Positions 19,187 through 28,013 of a DNA stretch of 64,000 bases are shown one piece after another. The position numbers and the translations under genes were made by a program. The notes beneath the pieces are model-generated. The model was not told the origin of the DNA and ran no database searches. It saw only the letters and a program-made list of their open reading frames with translations. Source of the DNA: Sphingomonadaceae bacterium (GTDB taxonomy: Bacteria; Pseudomonadota; Alphaproteobacteria; Sphingomonadales; Sphingomonadaceae); assembly GCA_947477745.1 (NCBI GenBank), contig CANJUF010000005.1, positions 1 to 64,000 of the forward strand. The letters are read 5' to 3'. Each line of letters opens with the position of its first letter. Within the stretch, counting starts at the first letter, position 1.

Positions 19187-20074
19187 ATGCAGTTCCATCT
19201 TTTCCTGCCGCAGATGCGGCTTTCGCTCGACCGCATGGTCGAGATCGCGCGCGCCGCCGAATGGGCCGGGTTCAACGGCATGGCCGGGATGGATCACCTT
19301 GTCCCGCCGCTCGCCGAAAGCCAGCCGATGTGGGAGGCGATGACCGCCAACACCTGGCTCGCCGCGCACACCGCGCGCCTCAAGCTGGGCTCGCTGGTGC
19401 TGTGCGACGCGATGCGCAATCCGGTGGTACTGGCGCGCGAGGCGGTGACGCTCGATCATGCCTCGGGCGGGCGCTTCGAGCTGGGCATCGGCTGGGGCTC
19501 CTACCAGAACGAGTTCGACATGTTCGCGCTCGAACCGGCGCGCCCGCGCGACCGCGTCGTGCGCCTTCGCGAGACGCTCACGATCCTCAAGGGGCTGTGG
19601 AGCGGCGAGCCGTTTTCCTTTGAAGGCCAGTTCAACCGCATCGACAATGCGCAGTTCGCGCCCGCGCCGCTGACCACGATCCCGATCCTGATCGGCGGCG
19701 GCGGCCCGAAAACGATGGAACTGGTGCGCGAGTTCGCCGACTGGTGGAACCTCGATGTGCGCTATCTCGACAGCTACGAGGGCGATGCCTTCGAGGAACT
19801 CAAGGCCAAGGCCGGGTCAGCGCGCGTCTCGACGCAGGAGATGGTCGCTTTTGTGCCTCAAGGCGGTGATCGGAATGTGATTGCCGAGGCAGCGCAGCGC
19901 CGCTTCGGCCATTCCAGCCCGGCGATCGGCACCGGAGAAGAACTGCGCGAGCATTTTGCCCGCCGCGCCCGCCAAGGCGTCGAGCGCAGCTACGTGTGGT
20001 TCACCGATTTCGGCAATCCGGATACGCTGGCGGCGTTCGGTGAAGAGGTGGTCGCACCGCTGGCCTCTGCCTGA
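19187..20074 (+). CDS. LLM-class flavin-dependent oxidoreductase
   Basis: A 295-residue luciferase-like protein: MQFHLFLPQMRLSLDRMVEI at the start, then LGSLVLCDAMRNPVVLAREA, GRFELGIGWGSYQNEFDMFA, and IPILIGGGGPKTMELV for the phosphate-binding loop region. It follows BVMO 2 by 16 bases with GGGAGATCTTGCG before its ATG, so the two are probably co-transcribed and may act in sequence. One possibility is that it supplies reduced flavin or oxidises a neighbouring intermediate. Confidence 0.87.
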   Translation: MQFHLFLPQMRLSLDRMVEIARAAEWAGFNGMAGMDHLVPPLAESQPMWEAMTANTWLAAHTARLKLGSLVLCDAMRNPVVLAREAVTLDHASGGRFELGIGWGSYQNEFDMFALEPARPRDRVVRLRETLTILKGLWSGEPFSFEGQFNRIDNAQFAPAPLTTIPILIGGGGPKTMELVREFADWWNLDVRYLDSYEGDAFEELKAKAGSARVSTQEMVAFVPQGGDRNVIAEAAQRRFGHSSPAIGTGEELREHFARRARQGVERSYVWFTDFGNPDTLAAFGEEVVAPLASA

Positions 20075-20077
20075 ATC

Positions 20078-21328
20078 CTAGGTGGCAGCCTTTCGCACTC
20101 TGCTTGACACGACAAGAGCCGCTGCGAGCAGGCTCAACGCGAGGTAAGTCCACAAGCCGGCCTCGTAGCTCTTGGTGCGGTCATAGACTTCGCCAATGAA
20201 GCGGACCGACAGCGCACTCGTCACCGACATGACCGGCACCAGCAGGCCGCGGACCGTCCCAAACGCAGAGAGGCCGAAGCGATCGGCCATCAGCGCAATA
20301 TAAGTCGGCGCCAGTATTGCAGTCGTGAAGCCAAGCAAAAGCGCGGTGAGCATCAGGGCGATGTAGCTCTTTGCGACAAGCAGTAGCGCGCAGGGCACCA
20401 TCACCACCAGAATGATGGCCGTAAGCAGCGTGGTCCGATCCGCTCTGTCGCCCCAGGCCGCCAGGACCAGCATGGCGACGACACCCGCAATCCCCGTTGC
20501 CGATATGAGGATCGATGACTGCACCGTGGTCAAGCCAGCGCTCAGCGCAATCGGCACCAACGAGACGGTGATGCCCTGAGTGATGGAGGAACTGATGCCG
20601 ATCCCCAGCGAAAGCAGCCAGAACAGCGGCATGCGCAGAATCGCCAGCGTGCCCGGCACGGCAGGAGCGGCAGCGGCATCCTCGCCCTGCGGCAGCCGCG
20701 TCTCATCAGCCGGTGCCGGCGACAGGGCCGATGCGCCCGGCACCTCGATGTCCCCGGGACCCGGACGGTCGCGCATGAACATGCCTATGAAGGCAAGAAG
20801 CACGCCGCAAAAGCAGCCGAGCATCAGGACCGCGAAGCGCCAGCCCTGCGTCTCTATCAGTTGTCCCACGACCGGCGCGACGACAATGCCCCCGAACGAG
20901 AACCCCAGCGACGCCAGTGCCATCGCGCGGGCGCGCTGAACCGTGAACCAGCGCGCCAGCAGGACTGAACCGGAAAGCGTCCCGCTACCGAGCAGTCCTG
21001 CGGCCATCACAACCATGAGCACGACATCGAGGAGGAGCGAGTGCGACTGGCTGATGATCGCCAGACTGCCGCCGAACAGCAGCGAAGATGCCACCATCAC
21101 CTTGCGCGCGGACATTCTGTCGATCAATCGACCGATAACCGGCGCCAGCAGTGCGTTGCCGAGATTGAGCGCGATCAGGCCGGAATTGACGTCGGCCCGC
21201 GACAGGTCGAATTCCTCGGACACCGGCACGACGAATAGCCCGAAGGAAGCGAAGGTGGCGCCGACGACCAGAGTATAGATGACAGTCGTCGCGGCGACGA
21301 CATACCATCCGAAATAGATTCCGCGCAC
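20078..21328 (-). CDS. MFS transporter
   Basis: A 416-residue permease with about twelve hydrophobic segments: YFGWYVVAATTVIYTLVVGA, then VIGRLIDRMSARKVMVAS for the motif-A loop. The central loop near residue 200 is rich in P, A and E. I place the start at GTG 21328 (VRGIYFGWYV), preceded by AGAGGGG, because the longer frame to 21724 is antisense to the next gene. It is convergent with the LLM gene, with 3 bases between the stops, and lies 79 bases downstream of BVMO 3 on the same strand. Confidence 0.85.
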   Translation of the reverse strand: MRGIYFGWYVVAATTVIYTLVVGATFASFGLFVVPVSEEFDLSRADVNSGLIALNLGNALLAPVIGRLIDRMSARKVMVASSLLFGGSLAIISQSHSLLLDVVLMVVMAAGLLGSGTLSGSVLLARWFTVQRARAMALASLGFSFGGIVVAPVVGQLIETQGWRFAVLMLGCFCGVLLAFIGMFMRDRPGPGDIEVPGASALSPAPADETRLPQGEDAAAAPAVPGTLAILRMPLFWLLSLGIGISSSITQGITVSLVPIALSAGLTTVQSSILISATGIAGVVAMLVLAAWGDRADRTTLLTAIILVVMVPCALLLVAKSYIALMLTALLLGFTTAILAPTYIALMADRFGLSAFGTVRGLLVPVMSVTSALSVRFIGEVYDRTKSYEAGLWTYLALSLLAAALVVSSRVRKAAT

Positions 21329-21407
21329 ATTGATCCCCTCTGCATCCCGGCCGCAGTCTTGTGGCCCTTGCCTTGGCAATGCAAGCGCTGTGCTTGGCGC
21401 AGGACGC

Positions 21408-23222
21408 TCAGTCGGTCGTGATCTCCAGGTCCCGGTCCTCGTAATGTCCCGCGCGCCATTCGCGCAGGATCGCAAGGAACTCGTCGGGCTGGCCGCCGAA
21501 AATCGAATTGCGGGGGTTCCACTCCTTGATCCGGCCCTGCTCGTCCACCGCACCCTGCTCGTTATTGAGAACCCCAGGCGTACATTTGGAATTGTACTCC
21601 ACCACCTTTTCGATCCCGACGAGGAGCCTTGCGGCCCAGTCGTCGGCGGCGAGCTTGGTTGGCTGGATCGTGGTCGCCCCCTTGTCGATCGCCCAGCGCA
21701 GGATGTGCGCGATGTTGATCGCATCCTCGTGGATCATCGTCACGAAATTGGGCATGGCCGCACCTTGCAGGGTGGAGATCGTGAACAAGTTGGGAAACTT
21801 GCGCCCCACCAGGCCGTGCAAGGTCTCGAGCCCATTGGCGATGTGCTGGCTGAAGGTGAGGCCGCCCGGCCCGACCGGATCGAAACCCATCCGGCGGGTA
21901 TATTCGCTGGTCACCTCGAAGCCGGTGGAGAAGACCAGCAGGTCGATCTCGTATTCCTTGCCTTCGAACACGACGCCGTTCTCGGTGATTCTGTCCAGAC
22001 CAACCCCTTTGGTATCGACCAGCGTGACATTCGGGCGATTGAAGGTGGGCAGGTATTCGTCGTGGAAGCAGGGGCGCTTGCACATGTGCCCGTACCAGGG
22101 CTTGAGCGCCTCGGCGGTGTCCTTGTCCTTGACGATCTCGGCAGTGCGCGCGCGGACCTCTTCCATGCGCTCGAAATCCGCCAGTTCGGCCGCGAGCTTG
22201 AGTTCGTCGGGGCTGTCGGCCCGTTCCGCGCCATCGCGCCGGTGGATGTGAGTCCAGCCGTCGTCGACCAGATCGGGCACGGGCTTGCGTCCCGAAATGC
22301 TGGCGGTGAAGTTCATCTCGCGCTCGAAGGCCCAGCCGGGCTTCAGCGAGGCAGCCCAATCGGGATCGGTCTCGCGGTTGCCGCGCGGTCCGACGGCGCT
22401 GGGCGTGCGCTGGAACACATAAAGGTGCTGCGCCGCTTCGGCGAGATGCGGAACCGCCTGGATCGCGGTCGCGCCGGTGCCGACGATGCCGACTTTCTTA
22501 TCGCCCAATTTGTCCATGAACTGCGTCGGACCGCCGCCGGTATAGCCATAGTCCCAGCGGCTGGTGTGAAAGGCATGGCCCTTGAAGGTCTCGATGCCGG
22601 GCACGCCGGGCAGCTTGGCCTTGTGCAGGATGCCGCCGGCGATGATGAAATAGCGCGCCGATAGCCGGTCGCCCCGGTCGGTGGTGATGATCCAGCGTTT
22701 CGCCGCCTCGTCCCAGCGGGCGTCGGTCACTTGGGTCTGGAAGAGGGCGCGGTCGTAAAGACCGAAGTGGCGGGCCAGCATCTGGCAATAGCCGAAGATT
22801 TCCGGCGCGGTGGAATACTTCTGCCTGGGAACGTAGCCGGTCTCGTCGAGCAGCGGCAGATAGCAGTAGGACTCCACGTCGCACATGCAGCCGGGATAGC
22901 GGTTCCAGTACCAGGTGCCGCCGAAATCGCCGCCGCGTTCGATAAGAACGAAATCCTTTATCCCCTGCTTCACCAGGTGCGCGCCTTGAGTCAGCCCGCC
23001 AAAACCGCCGCCCAGGATGATGGCCTCGTGCTCGGCGATGATCGGATCGCGAACGATTTCCTCGGTGATGTAGGGGTCTTCATCGAAGTCGGCGAACTTG
23101 CCCTTGAGCTCCTGATACTGCGACGAGCCATCGGGGCGAAGCCGTTTGACACGCTCCTCGTCGTATTTCGCGCGCAGCGCATCGGCCGGCATCGACAGCC
23201 TGAACTTGCTCTCAAGGGACAT
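21408..23222 (-). CDS. Baeyer-Villiger monooxygenase (BVMO 3, long form)
   Basis: A 604-residue enzyme with an N-terminal extension of about 65 residues before the FAD motif AIILGGGFGGLTQGAHLVKQ. DFGGTWYWNRYPGCMCDVES follows. The BVMO fingerprint FKGHAFHTSRWD is intact, and the NADPH motif is VGIVGTGATAIQAVPHLAEA. The extension and the insertion DYGYTGGGPTQFMDKLG resemble large-ring and steroid/cyclopentadecanone-type BVMOs. The ATG at 23222 has GGGAGAGG upstream. A palindrome at 23350, matching one near the SDR at 44543, lies 128 bases upstream. Substrate unproven. Confidence 0.92.
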   Translation of the reverse strand: MSLESKFRLSMPADALRAKYDEERVKRLRPDGSSQYQELKGKFADFDEDPYITEEIVRDPIIAEHEAIILGGGFGGLTQGAHLVKQGIKDFVLIERGGDFGGTWYWNRYPGCMCDVESYCYLPLLDETGYVPRQKYSTAPEIFGYCQMLARHFGLYDRALFQTQVTDARWDEAAKRWIITTDRGDRLSARYFIIAGGILHKAKLPGVPGIETFKGHAFHTSRWDYGYTGGGPTQFMDKLGDKKVGIVGTGATAIQAVPHLAEAAQHLYVFQRTPSAVGPRGNRETDPDWAASLKPGWAFEREMNFTASISGRKPVPDLVDDGWTHIHRRDGAERADSPDELKLAAELADFERMEEVRARTAEIVKDKDTAEALKPWYGHMCKRPCFHDEYLPTFNRPNVTLVDTKGVGLDRITENGVVFEGKEYEIDLLVFSTGFEVTSEYTRRMGFDPVGPGGLTFSQHIANGLETLHGLVGRKFPNLFTISTLQGAAMPNFVTMIHEDAINIAHILRWAIDKGATTIQPTKLAADDWAARLLVGIEKVVEYNSKCTPGVLNNEQGAVDEQGRIKEWNPRNSIFGGQPDEFLAILREWRAGHYEDRDLEITTD

Positions 23223-23349
23223 TCGCAACCTCTCCCGACCGCCTGAAGCCGCGCGGGGCCATTGCCCGCCCGCGTGCCGCGCAGTCTTGAAGGCAGGTTG
23301 GCGCAAAGGTGCGCGGCTTGCAATCAAACCGCCTGCTAGCTGGCCGGAA

Positions 23350-23365
23350 ATCCGTAAATATGGAT
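23350..23365. promoter_or_regulatory. candidate operator ATCCGTAAATATGGAT
   Basis: This near-palindrome lies in the 285-bp divergent region between BVMO 3 and the sterol-desaturase-like gene. It matches 14 of 16 bases of the perfect palindrome ATCCGTAATTACGGAT at 44638, which also lies upstream of a catabolic gene. A shared regulator is a reasonable inference. Confidence 0.45.
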
Positions 23366-23444
23366 GATGCCCCGAGCATCGCCAGAGCGATCCGGCAAAG
23401 CAAATTGCGCTGAATCAAGGCAACAGGTGCGCGGCCGCGCCAGC

Positions 23445-23454
23445 TTGTGATACA
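23445..23454 (+). promoter_or_regulatory. candidate extended -10 element
   Basis: TTGTGATACA contains TG-n followed by GATACA, an extended -10 pattern, 54-63 bases before the sterol-desaturase-like ATG. The same TTGTGATA core stands upstream of the P450 and of the Rieske oxygenase. No convincing -35 is visible. Confidence 0.35.
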
Positions 23455-23507
23455 TCGTGGATCAACCTGCCGGCGACTCAACGACCGGCGACAACCGGAG
23501 ACCGGGC

Positions 23508-24329
23508 ATGAACAGCGCCCTTATCGAATCCATTCTGCACACCTACGCCATCCACTTGTCGCTGCTCGCTTTCGTGTCGGTGGCGGTAGTATCGAAGCTT
23601 GGAGCGGCACTGGTGCGGCTCGCGCCGGGACTGCGCGCTGCCGAACAGCTCAACCGCGAAACCGCGCGCACCAAGCTGCAAAAGCAGTCCTACGCCGAAA
23701 ACATGAAGTGGAACAGGAAGTGGGGCCTGATCTTCACCTCGGTGATTTTCGGCCTGATCCTGCCGTTTTGCCTGACGCTGGAGACCGCTGCCTGGTGGAT
23801 GTATCCGGTCCAGATCGTCACCATCCTGATGGTCTACGATTTCTTCTATTACTGGGCGCACCGGATGCTGTTCCACGATACGCCCGGACGCGTCGGCCCG
23901 CTCAAGTGGATGCACGCGGTGCATCACCGCCAGCTCAATCCTTGCCGGATGGATTCGGGCTATCTCAACCCGCTCGAATCGGCGATCGGGCTTGGCCTCT
24001 ATGTGGTCACGATATTCCTGCTGACCTTCGTGTTCGGCCGGTTCCATGTCGGCATGATCGTCGTCACCTGGGTGGCTTTCCAGCAGATCAACCTGCACAA
24101 CCATGACCTGTGGGTACGGGGGACGTCGCCGGGCGGTTACATCGCGACCATGGCCGAGATGCACCATCATCACCACGCCCGCTTCACAGGCGGCAATTTC
24201 GCGACGATCTCGCTACTTTACGACTGGATGTTCGGCACGCTCGACTACGGCAAGGGGCCGGGCGTCAAGGTGCCGAAGGCCGAGCGCTTCGGCGGCGCCG
24301 AACCGCGCAAGCTGGCTTCGGAAACCTGA
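23508..24329 (+). CDS. sterol desaturase / fatty acid hydroxylase family protein
   Basis: A 273-residue integral membrane di-iron enzyme. Several hydrophobic segments flank the histidine boxes YYWAHRMLFH, WMHAVHHRQ, NLHNHDLW and MAEMHHHHHARF, which bind the two irons. The family hydroxylates or desaturates sterols, fatty acids and carotenoids using oxygen. The ATG at 23508 has CCGGAGACC upstream; the frame opens at 23457 but the preceding residues are not family-like. The P450 gene follows on the same strand after 79 bases. Confidence 0.87.
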   Translation: MNSALIESILHTYAIHLSLLAFVSVAVVSKLGAALVRLAPGLRAAEQLNRETARTKLQKQSYAENMKWNRKWGLIFTSVIFGLILPFCLTLETAAWWMYPVQIVTILMVYDFFYYWAHRMLFHDTPGRVGPLKWMHAVHHRQLNPCRMDSGYLNPLESAIGLGLYVVTIFLLTFVFGRFHVGMIVVTWVAFQQINLHNHDLWVRGTSPGGYIATMAEMHHHHHARFTGGNFATISLLYDWMFGTLDYGKGPGVKVPKAERFGGAEPRKLASET

Positions 24330-24363
24330 TCTCACGATATTGGCGCTTAACGCTTCGGCGGAG

Positions 24364-24373
24364 TTGTGATATA
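24364..24373 (+). promoter_or_regulatory. candidate extended -10 element
   Basis: TTGTGATATA (TGT plus GATATA) lies about 36-45 bases upstream of the P450 ATG, in the 79-base gap after the sterol-desaturase-like gene. It suggests the P450 has its own promoter. Confidence 0.35.
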
Positions 24374-24408
24374 CCGTCGTTCACAGAATTTGGGCAACGG
24401 AGAAACCG

Positions 24409-25650
24409 ATGGCAACGCTGAGCGAACCGGTCGAAAAACCCGGACACATCCCCGAAGCGGCGGTGTTCGATTTCGATTATCACTACGATCCCGAATTGCT
24501 CGCCGATCCGCACAAGCGCATGAGCGAACTGCTCGAAGTGGCGCCCAAGGTATTCTGGACCCCGCGCAACGGGGGCACTTGGATCGCGATCGGCTTCAAC
24601 GAAGTGTTTGACGCGCTCCGCCGTCCCGATGAGTTCTCCAGCTCGATTTTCCCGCCCGAGCAGATCGAGGAGCTGCTCAAGTTGCTGCCCGAGGACATGC
24701 CGCGCATCCCGCGCCTGAAGCCGATCACCATCGACCCGCCCGAGCACACCGCGATCCGCTCGCCGCTATCCAAGGCGTTCTCTCCCAAGGCGGCGATGAG
24801 CCAACTCGACGAGATCAAGAGCCTTGCCGATTCGCTGATCGACGCCGTCATCGATCAGGGCCACTGCGAGTTCATTTCGGCGGTCGCCGAACCGCTGCCG
24901 GTCACCGTGTTCCTGCGCATGTTCGGTCTGCCGGTAGACCGGCTCGGCGAATTCCGCGATCTGGTCCACGAAGTGCTTAACCCGCCGCCCGGAGTAGACC
25001 TGGGGCCGATGATCCTGCGGAAGGTTGCTGACGCCCTGATCGACGATATCGCCGCACGGCGCGACCATCGCCAAGACGACATTCTCAGCCAGCTGTGGGG
25101 CCTCGACGTCGATGGCGAGCCGATGACGATGGACGTGATGGAGGACTATGCGGTCCTGCTGTTCATTGCCGGGCTTGATACGGTGATCAACGCCATGGGC
25201 TTCGCCGTGAAGCATCTCGCCGAGCATCCCGAGCTTCAGGCCAGCCTGCGCGCCGACCCCTCGCAGATCCCCGATGCGGTCGAAGAAATGCTGCGGCGCT
25301 ACAGCTTCGTGGTGCCGCTGCGCCGCGTGGCGCAGGACGCACGGCTGGGCGATTTCGATCTCAAGGAAGGCGACCGGCTGATGCTTCATCTTGCCGGCGC
25401 GGACCTCGACGAACGCAAGTTCGACCGGCCCGACCATTTCGACATTACCCGCGATCTCAAGTCGCACGTCGCATTCGGCGGCGGGCCGCATCGCTGCGTC
25501 GGCATGCATCTGGCGCGCATCGAACTGCACACGCTTTACCGCCAGATGCTTTCGCGCCTGCCGATGTGGCGGCTCGATCCCGACCATCCGCCCACTTATC
25601 ACAGCGGCAACGTGATCGCGGTTGATTCGGTCCACATTCGCTGGGATTAA
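24409..25650 (+). CDS. cytochrome P450
   Basis: A 413-residue soluble class I P450. The heme loop FGGGPHRCVGMHLAR places the thiolate ligand at Cys363. The I-helix oxygen-activation motif is FIAGLDTVINAM, the K-helix E-x-x-R is VEEMLRRYS, and PEHTAIRSPLSKAFSP is the conserved C-helix region. No ferredoxin or reductase gene is next to it, so redox partners must come from elsewhere. The ATG at 24409 follows CGGAGAAACCG. Neighbouring BVMOs and the di-iron hydroxylase suggest hydroxylation of an alicyclic or terpenoid/steroid compound. Confidence 0.94.
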   Translation: MATLSEPVEKPGHIPEAAVFDFDYHYDPELLADPHKRMSELLEVAPKVFWTPRNGGTWIAIGFNEVFDALRRPDEFSSSIFPPEQIEELLKLLPEDMPRIPRLKPITIDPPEHTAIRSPLSKAFSPKAAMSQLDEIKSLADSLIDAVIDQGHCEFISAVAEPLPVTVFLRMFGLPVDRLGEFRDLVHEVLNPPPGVDLGPMILRKVADALIDDIAARRDHRQDDILSQLWGLDVDGEPMTMDVMEDYAVLLFIAGLDTVINAMGFAVKHLAEHPELQASLRADPSQIPDAVEEMLRRYSFVVPLRRVAQDARLGDFDLKEGDRLMLHLAGADLDERKFDRPDHFDITRDLKSHVAFGGGPHRCVGMHLARIELHTLYRQMLSRLPMWRLDPDHPPTYHSGNVIAVDSVHIRWD

Positions 25651-25728
25651 ATCACAGGCACGAACGCATTTCCCGATACACGAACAAATCGATAGGATAG
25701 CCTTCCCGCAAAGAGCGGGGAGGCAGAC

Positions 25729-26973
25729 CTGAATACCCATCACCTGACCGCGCGGGGCGAGTGGAAGCGATACTGGCCGCTCGTCACCGCAACATCGGCT
25801 GGCATGGCGCTCGCCGCGCTGCTCAGCTCGGTATTCGGCGTGCTGCTCGAGCCGATCGAGGCAGAGCTGGGCTGGAACCGCGCCGAAATATCGAGCGGGC
25901 CGTTCGTCGTCTCGATCATGGGCCTGTTCCTTGCCGCGCCTGCCGGGCACCTGATCGACCGCTGGGGTTCGCGGCTCACCGGAACGCTGGTGGTCGCCTG
26001 CACCTTCATCGCCATTCTGGCGATGGCCGCGGTCGGAACGCACCTGTGGCAGTGGTGGGCGGCATGGTCGGTGTTCGGGATCGCCGGGGCCTTCACCTCG
26101 ACAGTGTGGATGGCGCCCGTCTCGACCATATTCGACAAGGGCCGCGGCATGGCGATTGCCGTGACCATCGCCGGGGCCAGCATCAGCTCGATCCTCGCCC
26201 CGCCGATCACCGAATGGTTCGTGCAGCACTATGGCTGGCGCACGGCGCTGGTGGCGCTCGCCTTCCTGTGGAGCGGGCTGACCCTTCCGCTAGTGCTCTC
26301 GTTCGTGCCCGGCCCGGTGGGTCAGCCGGCGAGCGAACTGGACAAGCCGGAAGCCGCCTTGCCGGCGGGCGGCATGTCGGCTCGCGAGGGCCTGAGGTCG
26401 CGCGCCTTCTGGCTGATCTTCACGGCTTCGATGATCAGCGGGCTGACCGGCTTGGCGCTGATCCTCAACCTCGTGCCGGTCCTGACCTATACCGGCATTT
26501 CGCGCACCGATGCGATCTGGATGGCAAGCGTGATGGGCATGTTCTCGCTGGTGGGGCGGCTGGTCTCGGGCTGGCTGATGGACACCTTCGACATCAGGAT
26601 GCTCGCAATCGTGGGCAGCCTGCTCTCCACCGCCTTGCCGGTATCGCTGATCTTCGCGCCGGGCGTGGTGTGGATCACGCTGGGCTCGCTCGTGTTCCAT
26701 GCGCTGGTCGGCGGGCTGCGGATGAGCGCGGTGATCTACATGACCAGCACCTATCTGGGCGCGCGCAGCTTCGGCCTGTTCTACGGCGCAATCACCACCA
26801 CCACCACGGTGGCGCAAGGCCTTGGCCCGCTGATCGCTAACTACATCTACGACCAGACGCAGTCCTATATGCCAACGATCTGGGCGGCGGTTCCCGGTTT
26901 CCTGCTGACCGCGCTATGTTTTGCCGCGCTCGGCCCCAAGCCGGACTTCACCCGGCCGGTGGAGGCAGCCTAG
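25729..26973 (+). CDS. MFS transporter, apparent CTG start
   Basis: A permease of about 414 residues, with DRWGSRLTGTLVVACTF as the motif-A loop. The first ATG (25804) falls inside TM1 (MALAALLSSVFGVLLEPI) and would leave it truncated. The in-frame sequence before it encodes NTHHLTARGEWKRYWPLVTA, a normal lead-in to TM1, and a CTG at 25729 lies seven to eight bases after GGGGAGG. No ATG, GTG or TTG occurs in frame between an upstream TAG at 25693 and the ATG at 25804. I therefore call CTG as start. The stop overlaps the convergent Coq4-like stop by 3 bases. Confidence 0.82.
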   Translation: MNTHHLTARGEWKRYWPLVTATSAGMALAALLSSVFGVLLEPIEAELGWNRAEISSGPFVVSIMGLFLAAPAGHLIDRWGSRLTGTLVVACTFIAILAMAAVGTHLWQWWAAWSVFGIAGAFTSTVWMAPVSTIFDKGRGMAIAVTIAGASISSILAPPITEWFVQHYGWRTALVALAFLWSGLTLPLVLSFVPGPVGQPASELDKPEAALPAGGMSAREGLRSRAFWLIFTASMISGLTGLALILNLVPVLTYTGISRTDAIWMASVMGMFSLVGRLVSGWLMDTFDIRMLAIVGSLLSTALPVSLIFAPGVVWITLGSLVFHALVGGLRMSAVIYMTSTYLGARSFGLFYGAITTTTTVAQGLGPLIANYIYDQTQSYMPTIWAAVPGFLLTALCFAALGPKPDFTRPVEAA

Positions 26974-27845
26974 CCCCTGAGCAAGGGATCGTAGATGTCC
27001 CAGGCCGCGCCAGGCCCGCGCCTGAAGCCGAGGTCGGCGGCGACGTCATCGAGCTGCATGTCGAGGTATGGCTCATAGTCGACCATGAACAGCGGCATCT
27101 TCACCGCCTGACCCGCCGCGAAGCCCAGTGTCATCGCTTCGATCACGATCGGCACGCCCTGCGGATAGTTGTAAAGCTTGTTCACCAGGAAGGTCGAACA
27201 GGTCATGTTCGCGGCCTTGCCGATCGCCAGCGCGAAGTCGGGCGAAAAGTACTTGTGGATCGAGGCGACGGTCATCGAATTGATGCCGTGCTCGCCCGCC
27301 ATGTTGACGCCGAAGCCCGAGACGATGTGGCTGATATCGTGAGCGTTGACCATCATCTTGTGGACGTATTCGAGATCGTTGGCGGGCGCATCGGTGCGCA
27401 TGAAGAACATCTCGAGCCCCGAAGCCTCGATGAATTCATGCACTGCATGGCCCAGCGTTCCCTGCGCGCAGGCGGCGACACGGTCGCGTTCGAAGTTCAG
27501 GGTCTTGCGCGCATCGAGCCAGGCAGCGAATTCCGCGTTCTTCTCGCGCTCGATCTGCAGCAGGCGGGTGTTCGCCGCCCAGTCCTGCACGTCGGCGATG
27601 CCCTTGACCATGTCGGGAATGTCGTAGGTGATCGCGACATCGTCACCGGAGCGTCGTAGCGACATGTTGAGCAGCGCATGGCAGAACAGCGGGCTGTTGC
27701 GGAACCGGCTGGTCGAAGTGAGCACGCTGCCCGCGACCGGCTCCTGATCGCCGAGCATGTAGGCCGCTTCGTGCGGCAACATGCCGTGCGCGCGAACATA
27801 GACGCGCTTGGCCTCGTCGCTCATCAGCTGGACTTGCTCGGTCAT
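26970..27845 (-). CDS. Coq4-family protein
   Basis: A 291-residue protein containing HDISHIVSGFGVNMAGE (His169, Asp170, His173, Glu185), an exact match to the HDxxHx11E metal-binding motif of Coq4. Coq4 acts in ubiquinone biosynthesis at the C1 position of the ring. Here the gene lies in a catabolic island next to a P450 and MFS, away from other ubi genes except the ubiH-like gene 10 kb further on, and it is longer than minimal Coq4 domains. It may be a paralogue recruited to act on a quinone-like or aromatic intermediate; that is inference. No signal peptide or membrane helix is evident. Confidence 0.8.
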   Translation of the reverse strand: MTEQVQLMSDEAKRVYVRAHGMLPHEAAYMLGDQEPVAGSVLTSTSRFRNSPLFCHALLNMSLRRSGDDVAITYDIPDMVKGIADVQDWAANTRLLQIEREKNAEFAAWLDARKTLNFERDRVAACAQGTLGHAVHEFIEASGLEMFFMRTDAPANDLEYVHKMMVNAHDISHIVSGFGVNMAGEHGINSMTVASIHKYFSPDFALAIGKAANMTCSTFLVNKLYNYPQGVPIVIEAMTLGFAAGQAVKMPLFMVDYEPYLDMQLDDVAADLGFRRGPGAAWDIYDPLLRG

Positions 27846-27930
27846 CCTGGTTCCTCTCGCCGAATATTGTCCAAGTCTCGAAAATGCTGACGCATACTCG
27901 CCTTGAAATGCTCAAACGCCGCACGGGCTT

Positions 27931-27970
27931 AACCAAAGCCGCGATGAGTTGAGCTCATCGAGCTTTGGTT
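27931..27970. terminator. long hairpin between HHH-protein gene and Coq4-like gene
   Basis: AACCAAAGC and CGATGAG pair with CTCATCG and GCTTTGGTT around a 5-base loop, giving a stem of about 16 bp with a small bulge. On the minus strand it lies 44 bases after the HHH gene stop and could end that transcript. On the plus strand a TTTTTT run lies 18-23 bases further on. It lacks an immediate T tract, so it may instead be an operator or mRNA structure. Confidence 0.5.
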
Positions 27971-28013
27971 TATTGGCCCGGACGGTATCTTTTTTGCCTC
28001 ACGCCCGCAACGC

